Source: Albula goreensis
Lineage: Eukaryota; Chordata; Actinopteri; Albuliformes; Albulidae
Assembly (NCBI GenBank): GCA_022829145.1
Contig: CM040745.1
Location: 22,598,906-22,662,905, forward strand
Direction: 5' to 3'
Length of the DNA: 64,000 nt
Below, one piece after another: positions 1 to 12,480 of the stretch; position 1 is the first letter of the stretch; every line of letters begins with the position of its first letter. Below the pieces are notes generated by a model, which was given only the letters and a program-made list of their open reading frames with translations, did not search any database and was not told the DNA's origin. The position numbers and the translations under genes were made by a program.

Positions 1-330
1 TCCCACAAAAAAACTTAACTTGTATCCCCACCAAACAAAAAAGTGAAAACAATCCTCTTACAAGAAAGCATAGCTTGGAATTCTGTGATTTGCATGTCAC
101 TAAACTCTGTATGGCTCAGGAAAACACAGACGACAGAGATCAAAGCTGAATGAACACTGAGCAGCATGGACAAATTAATGGTTTGATATATGAGATATTG
201 TTCCATCAAGGCCTCTGGGGAGAGATCAAAAACATAAATAATTAAATGAATGAACATCACATAGTCCCTACATTTGAATTTATTGGTTTGTTAACAGCTG
301 TTATTTCTCCTCCAGTAACAAGACTATATA

Positions 331-385
<55 letters not shown>

Positions 386-1090
386 CAAGACAAGTTAGTT
401 TTGCAAAAATAATGTACAGTTAAATCTTAAAATTTTGCATAACATAGTCGAAAATGAAATGTGACTAAATATTTTTTTCACTTTGAGTAAAACTATGTCA
501 TGACTTTATTTCTATTAGTGATGGACTAATAAGGGTTAAAAATGGCTTATAAATTTAATTGTTTAAAAATAGCCAAGAAGGATGGATTCAGCAGGACATA
601 ATACAAAAGATATTCATTCTAAGACTTTATTATTAGTTTCATCATGTACACAAAAAAAGGGAAATTGTTGATTTCTGACAGAATAAATGCATAATCACAC
701 AATGTAAAGTGTGGCCCCTGTGCTAAGTGTTACATGTATAACTAAAGTTCCAGGTTATAACCAAGCATGCCCCCTAGAGTATAACAACCAAACACAAATC
801 ATACCACTGCCAATGACAAAAACCTATTGAAAAATTTCATATCATTTACCACTAGAAAATAATAAACAAAGAATGGAAAGTACTCCAAAACCTAACTTAT
901 CTATACTACCATTAACTGTCTGACCAAAAATGAAAATAAAATATAAAACACAAACAATTCAGCCTTTTAAGAAAGGGGTATCCTTCAGGCAGGCTCTCAT
1001 TGAAGGAAGAGAAAAATAAAAAAAGCATTAGAAAACACTGAAAAACAAGTGGCTTGGATGGATTTAATGCACAAACAAAAATATCAAAAT
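1..1090. other. AT-rich intergenic DNA, no gene seen
   Basis: Both strands carry only short, AT-rich open frames with low-complexity translations and no recognisable domain. Apart from the TG/TA microsatellite at 325-383 I see no repeat family, promoter-like composition or splice pattern. Confidence 0.5.
325..383. repeat. Compound (TG)n/(TA)n microsatellite
   Basis: A short TATATA lead passes into about six TG units and then about twenty TA units. The pure TA part can fold on itself and is likely to vary in length between individuals. Confidence 0.95.
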
Positions 1091-1099
1091 ACCACACTC

Positions 1100-1260
1100 T
1101 TTCAGTCTGGGAGGCTGTGCTGTTACCAGAGGCCTAATAAAGTCAATTGCTGACACCTGGGCCAATTAAAAGCCATTTCAGGTCAGCTTTTCTATAATTG
1201 AGGCTGCTGCTGTATCAAGTTCCTGCAGTCTCCCCAGGCTGAGAGAGGACCTGAAACTGA
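1100..1260. other. Candidate conserved non-coding element (enhancer-like)
   Basis: The block stands out from the AT-rich surroundings by balanced composition and dense transcription-factor-like words: TCAATTG, CACCTGG (E-box-like), CCAATTAAAA (homeodomain-like) and a second ATAATTGAGG core. There is no open frame of note and no repeat signature. This texture is common in vertebrate developmental enhancers, but conservation itself cannot be seen from one sequence. Confidence 0.25.
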
Positions 1261-1269
1261 CAGATGGAA

Positions 1270-2044
1270 TATATACATATGACTGAGAGAAAGCTTTTGT
1301 AGGTATTATAAAATTAGCTATCCTGCTTATTTAACCTTTCTCAGTTTCAGTATTAACTTCACCAAAGTCAAGCATTGTCTACCAAATGTTTGAAGCAAAT
1401 GGCACAATTCATGCTGTGACAAACCGACTGACTGATTTCTGGACGTGAGCTGAACATGGAATGTTGTCTCACTTTAGAACATGATGGTAGCTTTTTAACT
1501 GCCAGCCCCATTCATGAAAAAAAGTTTTTTATTTGCCTCACACTTGTATTGCTGGGATATTTATGACATCACTCAGATGATGCAACGGCGAACATGTTGC
1601 ATGTCTGCATTTCATTAAAAGTGAATGTGTTACAGCACCAGAATGAAAGGGCTGCCTGGAGCTGTGCAGTGAAATACTGAAAAATATTGCTGTCAATAAA
1701 TGCATTATAATGAACACTTCCAATTTCCATTTTAAGGCAAACACAGAAACACATAAAAGGAAAAGAAAAAAATATGATAATTATGGATGATTATGATTAA
1801 TAATTTAACTTTTCACTCAAGTCAAGGATCCCAAGACAATAAAATTGATTGGTAGGCATACATAATTTAGAATTAATTAGGAAATGGATTTGTAGGACAC
1901 TGTGGAAACTCAGCATATTAAGCAAGTCTGTTTCTCCCAACAAATGAAACAGTTTGAATTGTCTGCAAAGTTAAGGTCAAAACCAAGTGGCTGGATTGAA
2001 TGTAAGTATTTTTCATGATGAATGAGAGCACTAAAATAGACGGA
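1270..2044. other. Unannotated AT-rich stretch
   Basis: No coding, RNA or recognised mobile-element signal is visible here. Two overlapping short minus-strand open frames near 1540-1750 have no domain and lie in AT-rich sequence, so I treat them as chance. Confidence 0.45.
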
Positions 2045-2057
2045 TAGACAGACAGAC

Positions 2058-2098
<41 letters not shown>
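2045..2098. repeat. (GACA)n microsatellite
   Basis: About thirteen GACA units with one GA interruption near the start. It abuts the low-coordinate edge of the LINE fragment that follows. It may have grown at the truncation point, because the linker there is rich in simple purine/pyrimidine tracts. Confidence 0.95.
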
Positions 2099-2099
2099 T

Positions 2100-3125
2100 T
2101 GAATATGTGGCAGCAGAGGGGGGTAGTGAGTCAGATTGGGGACATCAGATGGTGTGCTAGAGTGAGGGTCCTTGGAGAGAGTGTTGATTTGAGGGTATGG
2201 GGTGGAGGAAGGGGGAAGATTTGGCAGCCAGGGCTGTGCTAAGGTGTGGACTGGTGAGATGGGGGGAGGGTGTGCAAGGGGTCCATTGTCAAACCTGTCG
2301 GAAAAACTGGTTTAGCTCATTGGCTTTGTCCTGGTTGCCCTCCAGTAGTCGGCTGCTTGAAGCTGGTCATGGCCCTCAGTCCTTTCCACACGTCCCACAC
2401 ATTATTCTGTGCCAGCTTGCTCTCCACCCTCTTCCTATAGATGTCTTTTGCCTCCCTGGTCCTCTCCTTCAGCTCTTTCTGCACTCATGTCATTTCCTCC
2501 CTGTCACCAGCCTTGAAGGCTCTCTTCTTCAGATTAAGAAGAGCCTAAAGGTCATTGATGACCTAGGGTTTGTTGTTGGGGAAGCAACGTACAGTCCTGG
2601 TGGGTACGATGGTGTCCACACAGAAGTTTATCCTGTAATGCAGTCTAATCCATCAATATCCTCCCCATGTGGTTCACAGAGCACCTCCCAGTCTGTAGCC
2701 TCAAAGCATCCCCTCAGAGCCTCGTCAGGCTTTGGTGACCATCTCCGCAATGTCTTGGTGATCACTGGCTGTTGTTGAACAATGGGCTTGTATAAGGGTT
2801 TGAGGTAGACCAGGTTGTGATCTGATTTGCCAAGTGTGGGAAGTGCTATAGAACTATATGCGTCCTTGACATGAGCATACAGTAGGTCCAGTGTCTTGTT
2901 CTCTCTGGTACTACACCTCACAAACTGGAAGAAAGTGGGCAAAGTTGAGGAGAGAGAGACATGGTTGAAGTCTCCTCAAACTACCAAAGAATGCATTAAG
3001 ATGGTGTATCTGAAATCTCACAATCACAGAATGAATGACATCATACACAGCTTTTGTATTGGCAGAGGGTGGAATGTAAACAGCAAACCAGATGGCATGT
3101 GAAAACTCCCGAGGCATATAATATG
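2100..3125 (-). mobile_element. Degenerate LINE fragment: endonuclease domain and linker, Jockey-group type
   Basis: Read on the minus strand, this is the middle of a LINE ORF2. The order is YYMPREFSHA then VYIPPSAN, the endonuclease signature GDFNH (plus coordinates 2961-2975), QFVRCSTRENKTLDLLYA, LGKSDHNLVYL with the catalytic SDH, RRWSPKPDEALRGCFEATDW, then TIVPTRTVRCFPNNKP, KKRAF and a basic/coiled linker (QNNVWDVWKGLRAMTSFK). This pattern is familiar from fish L2/CR1/Rex-type LINEs. Residues flanking GDFNH lie in another frame, so there is a frameshift just 5' of it. Several in-frame stops follow, including one after DCITG, one replacing W in NNKPW and others in the linker. No reverse transcriptase follows: the copy stops at the GACA microsatellite. 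It is a dead fragment. The exact clade is uncertain. Confidence 0.8.
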
Positions 3126-3130
3126 GGTGC

Positions 3131-3192
3131 ATACAGTTTCTGTGCATTAAACTGTGCACAGTTTCTGTGCATTAAAATGTACAGAAACTGTG
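3131..3192. repeat. Short direct plus inverted repeat cluster
   Basis: The 18-base unit CAGTTTCTGTGCATTAAA occurs twice in direct orientation. It is followed by its partial inverse ACAGAAACTGT and another GTGCATTAAAA. The cluster lies next to the 5' edge of the LINE fragment. It probably arose by slippage or templated local copying. Confidence 0.7.
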
Positions 3193-3199
3193 AGTGCAT

Positions 3200-5054
3200 T
3201 AAAATATCACACAATATCCATTACTTCACATGTATTGTGTACATTTAGTGAATTAACCAGGTAATGCAGCATGGTAGGCTTCAAACACATGTTTAAAATG
3301 TACATGTAGATGTACTACATAATAGATAGATTGAATTGTCTTTGATGTTGAAATTAGCATTACAAATGATTTATCTTATTTTTATATAGTAAGACATTCA
3401 TATTCTTGTATAACAATTTTTCAAAATTTGCAAAGACTTGAAGGAATTAACTTTATAATATTATGAGGAATGATCTTGTACACTTGAGATTAACCTTCAG
3501 AAATGCTGAGTGAAATCTGCACAGACATGGTAGATTAAGTGCATCATCACTTGAGGTTTGTGCCTGCATATCAAGAAGGAGTGCTTCATTGTATTCTCCA
3601 CATAAATTAAGTCAATGGGCCCTGTTTTCAGGGTGCAAAATGATGTGAGATGTGCAGGAGTGGGTTGTTGTAATATTAGAATGTTGGAGTACTTTCAGAT
3701 GATAAAAAGCTGACAGCTGGACATTTTTAATCCTCATTTTAGTTTTAACTCTGACAAATTTCATTTAACACCTATGCTATGCAAAATAAAGACTAAACTG
3801 AAAATGAATCCTCTGGTGGGGCCTCCAAAAAGAATCCCCAAAATTCTCAGTTCTTTTTGCTTGTTTAGCCTATATGTTGTTATTATGTAATAAATATAAT
3901 ATATAATATGTTGGTCTATTCAATCTGAAAAAAAAAAACAACTCACACTTGTTGTATTAGTACATTTTTGGTGGTGAAGCAGTTCAAATTCTATTTTACC
4001 CACAAAGCATTGCATGGCATGTTCCCACTCTGCCTATCCTTTGCATGACTCTTCATACAGGATTTGACTCTGAACCATCAGAACCGGTGCTCTTGTCCCA
4101 TTTTGCCCCAGGCTTTGCCAATGGCAAACCAGCTGCCACCTGATGCCCGGAATTGCTGGTGAACTTGGCTGAACTAGTTGATGCAAAAACTGAATTAATT
4201 AATTAAAATGTTTTGCACATGGACAGAAATGAGTAAATTATCTTAAAACAATTACAATTTTCCATCATTGTAAATACGTGCTTACTTGCATAAATTATGA
4301 GTCTCCTCATCCCTCTCCTGGATACATTTTGATAGTATGTTAATATTTCCTAATTTTACCTTTCCTGTATCTATACATGACAGATACAGAAATTCACATT
4401 TTTGAGCGGGTGACAATAGTAGTTTGCATAGTTTCACTGTACACTCCCATGTGGTATTAGCTGATACTGATAACAATATTATGGTTATAGTGTAGTCCAT
4501 AAATTGGAACTTATCTGTGAGGCAAATAAGGTGTATCATTGAGGTGGTAGCCTATTATTTTGAATTTATATCTTCACATACAGGTGAAGGTAAAGATCCC
4601 CTGAGAAACATAGGTAGGTTGGGCTCAGTGTAGTTATCATCTGCTACTGCGGATAGAAGAAATAAAAATTTGTGAAAATGAAAAACAATCACTTAGCCTG
4701 CACTGAAATGTGTCAACATTTGAAAATAAACTGAAAAAATAGATGTTGACACTCAAAACATATTCTATAGAAATTATGTGCTCATCTCTAGATAACAAGT
4801 AGTTACTTGGCTAATTGATTTGAGCTCAAATCACTATTATTGCACAATCTGATCAATAAGATCTGAAATTCAGTAAATAACTCTTTTTGACATGGCAAAT
4901 CAACACTCATACTGCCAAACCATTTGATCTTTTTAGTAGGCCAATCACAATACTATAAAATTTCTGTGACACGCAGACAAAAGCATGCTAATTCAATATT
5001 CCATCTGTAAGAAAGGGCACTTGGGTGGGAGGCCCAGAAAACCACCCACAAAAC
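3200..5054. other. AT-rich intergenic DNA, nothing recognised
   Basis: No open frame with a domain, no repeat family I can name and no CpG-rich segment. The minus-strand frame at 4282-4539 has no recognisable motif and is treated as chance. Confidence 0.45.
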
Positions 5055-5055
5055 A

Positions 5056-5098
<43 letters not shown>

Positions 5099-5174
5099 AT
5101 GAACAAACAAACAAACAAACAAATAAATAAATAAATAAATAAACAAACAAATAAATAAATAAATAAATAAATAG
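5055..5174. repeat. (AAAT)n/(AAAC)n microsatellite
   Basis: About 120 bases of AAAT units with two inserted blocks of AAAC units. The three frames open on the minus strand here (runs of Ile-Tyr-Leu-Phe) are artefacts of the tetranucleotide repeat, not membrane proteins. Confidence 0.95.
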
Positions 5175-8100
5175 TATGGACACACCCTTTTTCAGAGTCT
5201 GGCACTTGTAAACTGTGTACATGTATAAGCAGATCTGCAGTACCTCAGAAAATGAGCACAGAATGTAAAATGAATGCAAGAGAATAAGCAGGGAAAGAAG
5301 GAGCAAACATGTCTATATCAAATATTTTAGCATTAATGGAAGAAATGTTTTAGTTTTGTATTTTGTCTATTCTTGATTGCCAGTGGCAAGTGTTAAACAA
5401 ATCTGCTCCATTGCATTATGCAAATATCTGTGGTCACAAAGTGTTGCTGTAAGCTTTTTAAATAGAGGCCAAGCTCAGGCTGGCAGTGGATCAGAGGTTA
5501 TTTCAACCTATGTGCATTAAAACTTCTCTTCATGGGCTAATAGGATACATACTTCTGCTCTTATGCATAAACATTTAAGTAATTGCATGGCTTCACATCA
5601 AAAGTCACTGACTCATTTTCAACAATTATGTGAAACATTATTTATTTATACTTTTTCTTCTCTGAAGCTGGATTAAATAGTATATGCCAATGTCCAGATT
5701 GGCAGAACCAAATGATTGCATACTGTTAAAGACACACCACCATATCTGCCAAAGATCTTAGAAGATTGAAATCTCTCAAATGCTATTTATACAGTAACAA
5801 TACCATGGGTACTGTGCTTTTATTTCTTATTTTTGCACATTTTCTTGCTCTAAATTCCACTGAAATGTTAAGTCAGGCTTCTTGCAGTTGTAATTTGTAC
5901 AAAGAAACTATTTTAAAAAGACTGTACATTTCTTTTTTAAAATGTTCAGTTATGGAAGAATGTAATTAAAATGTCTTGGTCAAAAAATGGATTCCTAGAG
6001 TTAATTCAATGAGACAAAGCATTACACATGCAAATGTGAAGGATCTTTGGTACATCAGTGTCAGTGCTATTTTACTGAGCAAAAATTTCTCACACTCTTT
6101 TATATTCATGAAGCCTCAAGTAAATTTCTGTAGTGCAAGGACAGATCTGAAAAGCACAATTAAACCCATGGATGTATATGTCATCATTGGACTATAGATC
6201 ATAGCTTACGTTCTTCTCCAAGAATGAAACTTCCCTCTGTAAAGCAGCTCCGGAAAATTGCCTTTGGAGGTGAGATGAATACACAAGATTCAAGAAGATG
6301 GAACCAATACAACCCAAGTGGTATAGCCAAATCGTTGATTCCTATTGTTAACGCACTGTTAACACATTATATCATTGGTCTATTAGTACAGGTCAGTATA
6401 CTGTCTGAAATGGTTGGCATACTCCAAATGTCATATGCATTTATGGTAATAAAGCAAATAGGTGGGTATACTCCAAACACATGCATATACCCTTGACTGC
6501 ACCACTGCACTTCATTGGTTTTTATTTGACCAAGAGTAAAATGCTTATTTTGTGAGCTGATGCATAATCCTGAGACATTCTTCTTCCATCATTAAAGATA
6601 CTGTTGTGAAGTGTATCAGAACCCTGTTTAAACTCTCTCAAGCTATGCTGGGATTAGAGTACAGCACAGACATCAGCATATGACAGCATTTTCCCTTCTC
6701 TCATTCACCTTGGAGGTTTATGTCCCTGAACCAATTACATGGAATTTAAACACAGGGAAAATCAAAACCCAAGGTTATAAGCATGACATCTCATCAAATG
6801 CTCAAGATCTGCCATGCTTCAAACCATTGGTTTACAGAAGTATTTATAAAGGAGAACATTTATTTTTCTTGTTCATTGTACTTTTTTTGATGTACATAAC
6901 CTATTTACTGTCATTAACCATAATTATTGCATACTATAGACTGGTTGGTTGTCCAGTCAATAGTAGTAAGGGGAGCTATATATTTAAAATAAAAAAAAAA
7001 TATTATTTTAACCATTTCATATGCTTTGATTTCTCATTGAAAGGTATTCATTGAACACATTTCATTTGCAGATAACCTGCTGTGCATTGATCAGTTAATG
7101 AAAGCAGATATAAAGCAATGAAGAAAATAAGAATGTTCCCTGTTGTTTAATTTCTTAAACAAGGGGTTTAAAACTTTTTCTAAATTCTCTGCATACTTCT
7201 TCTATATCGAGTATAAATAGCTTTATGTCGTAAAAGCTTCCAATTTTTTGTCAGTTCTATTACAAAACCTTACACATTAACAGTGCAAAAATAGGATAGG
7301 TGTGTGTGTGCATGCATATGTGTGAGTGAGCTGGCGGTGAGTGTACCATGATCACACATCTGCCTCTAAAGAGCTTCACCCTGTTGTGTTCCTGACCTCA
7401 TAATTGAAAGTCAGAGCAAGTGTTAATTCCCCCAGTGGAAATCTGCCAGTGGAAGTGGTTGACATAGGTTGTACAATGAGGGACATTCTGACAGAAATGG
7501 AATTGTAATTGATTCAGAAAGCAGACTAGAGTTCACTGTTATAATTAAATAATAAATAATAATAATACATTTTTCCTGTCTTAACCTTAATATTATTGCT
7601 TTCTGTTCTTTTTTATTACTTACATCAAAAAGCCTGCATTAAGATCTGTGACTGTGATGAACGGTGCAGTGCAATTATTCTAGAGAGCAAACAGGACATC
7701 CTGTCTCAAAAACAAGGTCCATGCAGCAAAACCATTCATCACAAGCAAGTGCTTGATAAAGATAGTCTTTTGTACTGAAGTGAACAGTAAGTGGATCTTC
7801 TTTACAAAAAAAACCCATTGACAGTCCCTTAGAGTCTTTTATAAAATGCGACAGAATCTGTTTTGCCCTTACTGAATTTTGTTCCTGTAGAACAATGGTA
7901 TTCAAACTTTTAAATACCACCTTAGGATTGCAAGTATCTGACCCCCACTCCTTATGCATGTGTTAATGTTACAGGGACATAGAGTTACATCTGTATTTCA
8001 AGTAGTATTTCATGAGTATATCTTTTATAAAATTTTAGAATGCATAAATCAAATTTAATTATAATGTTTATTGACACAATCATGTAAAATTGTGCTTAAA

Positions 8101-8703
8101 GTAAATTCTTGAAAAATTTTTTCTAATATTTCAATTGCTTGTGCTACCACTGCGATTCATTTGCACCCTAATGTTGGCATGCTCCAAAGTTTGAATAATA
8201 TAGCCACAGAGGGAGAACATTTTGTCACTGTGTATGGACCATCACAGGTTTCTTCACATCCATTAATGTGCCTGCTAAAGCAATGGGTAATATTTTGTTC
8301 CTTTGGACTTTGGACACACTGGTACACCTGTTGAGGGACAGACACAGTGATACAGTCAACACATATATGGTGGACAGAGAAAAGCCTGTCTCATTAGTAT
8401 GTGTAGGGAATTAGGACAGGTGCATTTTAAATGAGAAACGTGGATCTCATTGCCCAACTGTTGTTGCAGTCCTTTTCTTGAAGGTTAACCTCATAAGAGT
8501 TTCTCAAAATGGCATTTCAAAACTGTTAAATTGTACGTTATTTGTCTTTTAGTCATTCCAGACATTTCCTGCTGATGAGAGTTATCACACTCCAGTTCTA
8601 AGCTCAGTCACTGTATATCATTACTTGTATTTTTTAACACAGTAAATCACCTAATCCTGATCAATCTCCTGTGCTCATATCTGTATTTTCTCTGGTATGT
8701 AAT
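5175..8703. other. Intergenic DNA without supported genes
   Basis: Several 60-124 codon frames occur at 5766-7959, but they have poor composition, overlap one another on both strands and show no domain or homologous motif. A stretch near 7880-7960 (a 'tattcaaactttta' phrase followed by a C-rich run) faintly resembles ends of fish inverted-repeat elements but is too degraded to call. Confidence 0.4.
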
Positions 8704-8900
8704 GCAGCGGTGGTTAACCCTGGTCCTGGGTTAGTCTGGGTCCACTAGGTTTTGTTTTCATCCTAATATCACCAATCAGTTTGGACCTAGGGAAGCAAAT
8801 GAAGTGAGCAGACTTTGTAATTAAGTGCTTTAATTGAATGAGTGAGTGCTGAGCAGCAGCCCCTGCATCCTCCAGGCCCAGCTCTGCCCCCCTCCTGTGG
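8704..8900. mobile_element. Degraded non-autonomous inverted-repeat element (MITE)
   Basis: The left edge reads GGTTAACCCTGGTCCTGGG, followed by a GGTTTTGTTTTCATCC phrase and a TAATTAAGTGCTTTAATTGA core. The right edge, reverse-complemented, reads GCTGGGCCTGGAGGATGC. This layout, CCTGGTCCTGG ends around a GTTTTTGTT and AATTAAG core, is a familiar dispersed short element of fish genomes. The ends are now quite divergent and the interior is shortened. There is no coding capacity. Confidence 0.45.
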
Positions 8901-8904
8901 TAAC

Positions 8905-9475
8905 ACAGCTACTTCACACATTTACATATATTACAGTGAGTCTTCCGTTGCTTGAGCAAATAGCAAAAAGAAAAGAAAAAAAAAACTTGGTATTCAAACT
9001 CAAATGGTGTAGGGCAATTGGTTTCTTCAAACCATTTGAGCACACACTTAACTAATCAGGTATTACGGTGCACCAAGAAATCTCCTGAAAGAGTACATAA
9101 AAAGCCGTGACTAAAGCAATTGCAATCATCACTTTTCAGAAAGGGGTGTGAACAAAGGTTGCTTTATTGGTCTATTGAGTTTTCAGCTCTAGTACTGCAT
9201 TTAATTAAGAAAGCGCTGAAATGACCAAATTATCATATGAAGTCAATATTGAGAAATCACATCTTTGATATTATCCTTATTAACCATGTTTCATTCTAAT
9301 TAACCACTGAAATTCCACCACTCTCACCTATAGAAGTACATTACGTGTTTAGTGCTTATGAATTCTAAACATTCCTCTCCACTTACTTCTATTCAGATGG
9401 TTAGTGCATAACGTCAACAACAGTGAGTGTTATTACTGCACCATGAGGAATTGTATCATTTAACTTTGTGAAAGC
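8905..9475. other. Unannotated intergenic stretch
   Basis: AT-rich with no gene, repeat family or structured RNA that I recognise. Confidence 0.4.
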
Positions 9476-9905
9476 CCTGGTATTTATCCAGGTCTGACAG
9501 CCACAGCACTGGGCTGCTCTGCACTTTGGAAACGTGTGAAAACAGGGCAGGCGAGCCTCTATTTGTTTTCAGCCAGCCTAAATCTCATGGGACACGGCTG
9601 GCAGGCTGCTGCCCTGACTGAGTAACATTAAAAATCAGTTTTCACAGAGCTGCTGCTCGAGGTGCTGTGTTTTGTCCTTTTCTCCCAAGGATATTAACCA
9701 CTCACATTTTCCATGGCACACAGGGATGTAAGGCTTATCTGGAGAGTCTGGGAAAGCAGCAAATTGGCCCTGCTGCTCCTATAAGTAAGATCAGGAAATT
9801 TAGCTACAGAAGTGCAGCCTGCAAAGCCACCACAGTGACTCCCGCTTATCAGTTCAGCAAAGTTAGCAGGTATCAACGCCCCCCACGCCCCAGTCCTGCT
9901 TGACA
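9476..9905. other. Candidate conserved non-coding element
   Basis: About 430 bases of balanced composition inside AT-rich DNA, with repeated CTGGC, GCTGCTG and CAGCC words, AATCTCATGGGACACGG and a GATATTAACC phrase. Two overlapping open frames (plus 9667-9903, minus 9694-9906) reflect the higher GC, not a domain. The texture fits an enhancer. Coding potential is not excluded but nothing specific supports it. Confidence 0.25.
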
Positions 9906-11383
9906 AACCTTAAAATATATTAATCACAAAAAATATGTGTATTCAAATAGTACAGTGAGGAGGGGGGATTTAAGTCAACCGATATATTGGCTTGAGGGAT
10001 GATGCCAGCAATGATTTCAGTGCTAGCAATTTCATAGATGTTGAACAGGGATGGTCTGTGCCAAGTCTGTGAGGCTATTCTTTGCCCATGTGCAAAGAAA
10101 CGTAAGTTAATCTAGGCTGGAAATATTCAAACAGGACATGCATGGCCATATTCGTATCTACTCAAGAATGAATCTGGCACCCAGCATTAGAATATCGCTC
10201 AAGGCAGGCTTTTCAACAAAAACACTGGCCTGCTTTTCCGTATCTTGCCAAGCTGTCATAACATTGTCACACTGCTCTTGGAAATTTTTTTGACCTATTT
10301 TTTTTTTCTTTTTTTACCATCTCCATCAATAGCACTGAATGTGGGTACTGCAGTGGTAGATTGCATTTCCTTTTATAAATCTTTGCTCACAGTCATAATC
10401 TAAAGGGCTTACTCATATCCCTCCCACTTCTCCGGTCACATCAGCTTGGTGGGGAAGACCCATTGTGGGGCAGTAAACGAAACGTACTAATCCCTAGTTT
10501 TCCTCGAATGTATTTAAATTGTGTCATTAGTATTGTAATATGCTAAAATACGCACCTCTCCTACAAGGCGATTTGCCTGCTTAAAACAATAATATCAATG
10601 AATAAATACAACAACAAAGCCAATGCATATTTTGAGTGCTGTAAAAGCATTAGGGCTCTCTATAAACCCAGCTAGAGATGTAAGTCCCAGCAGACCATTT
10701 TTTTTTTCATTTTGAAGGAATGTACATTTCCCATCTTTTAGAGGTAATCTGAGGCATTGAATTGTTTTTGTTTCCTCAAGAGAGCTGGGACTCACTGAGT
10801 GGAGCTCCACACAATTTGTTGGCTGTCTGATCTGTAAAATCAACCTTCTTATCTGGAAGTGCATCTACATCATGAACCTGCATTATCAGCCAAGACTCAT
10901 AACACACTCCCAAGGTTGTGAGTCCAACTAAAAACACTAATGTATCACATGTCATTATGAAATATAAATACAATCAAGCTATGTATACATACATACATAC
11001 AGAGAGAGACAGAGAAACACACAAGTAGATGTTCACATGCTGAGAATAAAGAATGCCAACTGATTGCAGTCACTACACACTTAAGTGAATACATCTCAGA
11101 GAGGTTTAGCTCCTGGCCACCAATAGGACAGTCATGCATCGCTGCCCCTGTACAAGGTCAGTACATCCAATTCAGGTATCTCCAGAACTGACAGGTTCTC
11201 ATGCTGATCCATTCTGGTATGTTACAGTATGAGAGCAGCCCCAGGGATTAAGGTATTTACCAGACCTATCCATACACATGTGTGCTTTATGGAAAATAAC
11301 CATCAAGTAGCTGAACAGCATTGGTCTGAGCCACCCAGCATTCCAGGAGATAAATATGAGACGTTAAACATTCATTTAATCCA
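9906..11383. other. Intergenic DNA, nothing firm
   Basis: Contains a (CATA)n run near 10983-11001 and moderately mixed composition around 10195-10290 and 10430-10490. No gene, tRNA or recognised mobile element could be supported. Confidence 0.4.
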
Positions 11384-11560
11384 GCTCAACTCAATTTTAT
11401 TTGTGTTGTACTTTTACAGGACCGTTGTCATAAAGCAGCTTTCCATATATCCCCGGCCCGATCAGCGCTGATGCATTGTGATGAGTGTGATGGGTGGCAG
11501 TGGAGTTGCAACTCCCACACCTGAGTAGAGTCATAATAATAACTTTTTACAGCACCTTTG
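11384..11560. mobile_element. Fragment resembling a fish LINE-derived 3' tail
   Basis: The phrase CAGCTCAACTCAATTTTATT, then TGTTGTACTTTTACAGGACC, then GTTGTCATAAAGCAGCTTT matches a very widespread dispersed fish motif (normally ATTTTATTTGTATAGCGC...TGTCACAAAGCAGCTTTA) that I remember as the untranslated end of LINE-type elements. The homologous core is about 70 bases. The right edge is a guess. No coding part is attached. Confidence 0.45.
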
Positions 11561-12290
11561 CTTGCAGGTTCAAGGTAATAGCAAGGCTGACTGTCATTAT
11601 GTCCCAGCTGCTATGTGACCCTTCTTATCATACCCTCACTGCATTCACATATACAGTAGAGCAGCTGATCTGTAATGTCGTATGTGCTATCACTAACATC
11701 TCTCTGCTCCCCCAAAAATATTCCAACTGTTGTGAAAGTCAGATTTAGATAGATAGATTTGTCAGGGCAGTCAGCCCTCAACTAGATTAATCTGATTTAG
11801 GCCACTGTAAATATAGTGAATGATATTTAAGACAGTGTAATTATTCTTTTCTGTCTTCTAAAAGATTGTACTACTCTATAAATAGATTTGCCCCACACTT
11901 TAATTTCAGATGTTGCTGTTTTATTTTCAACCAGTAGAGGATGCTTTTGTTTTCATCAACCACAATTATCTTTCAGTACATTAAAAGAGGTCAGTTTAAT
12001 TTGCCACTATTAATGTATAAATTCATCTGTAATTCAAAATACTGTATCTTTAACCGATATGTGGTGCTCAGATTGGAAATCCTTTTGTATAATTTCAGGA
12101 AACATTATGAAAGGCGAATTAATGTCCCCACCCCATGTACACTGTGGTCTTTTTGAGGTGATACTTTCAGTGAATAACAGTTGGAAGAATGTAGAAAATA
12201 GTTTAAATGAAAGAGAAGTGGTTTGCTAAAACCTGCCATATGGTTGTGCAATTTGTTTTCTCATTTGAATTTTGAGGAATTCAAATAAGA
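11561..12290. other. Unannotated intergenic stretch
   Basis: AT-rich, with short frames on the plus strand (11494-11748, 11941-12156) that carry no motif. Nothing else is recognised. Confidence 0.4.
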
Positions 12291-12294
12291 TATG

Positions 12295-12480
12295 AGCACT
12301 CTGCCACTCAGTTATCATGTTTTGAAAATGATCTCAGCATGCTTGGGAGAATGTTTAAATGAGACAAATTATTGGGCAGTTTTTCCATGCTAATGAAGGT
12401 AGCAGCATCACTGTTTGAGCCTTAATTATATTCTTCTATTACAAATTGATCATCAGATCTATATTCACTGACTGAATGTC
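12295..12480. other. Candidate conserved non-coding element
   Basis: Contains TGATCTCAGCATGCTTGG, a GACAAATTATTGGGCAG phrase, CATGCTAATGAAGG (POU/homeodomain-like), CCTTAATTATATTC and TTGATCATCAGATC in under 200 bases. No open frame. Selected on motif density only. Confidence 0.22.

Noticed and set aside
2197-2778. 193-codon plus-strand frame
   Set aside because: It is the antisense shadow of the LINE linker. The opposite strand reads a recognisable LINE sequence.
4953-5306. Three overlapping minus-strand frames rich in Leu-Phe-Ile-Tyr that look like membrane proteins
   Set aside because: They are produced by the (AAAT)n/(AAAC)n microsatellite. All three phases are open for the same reason.
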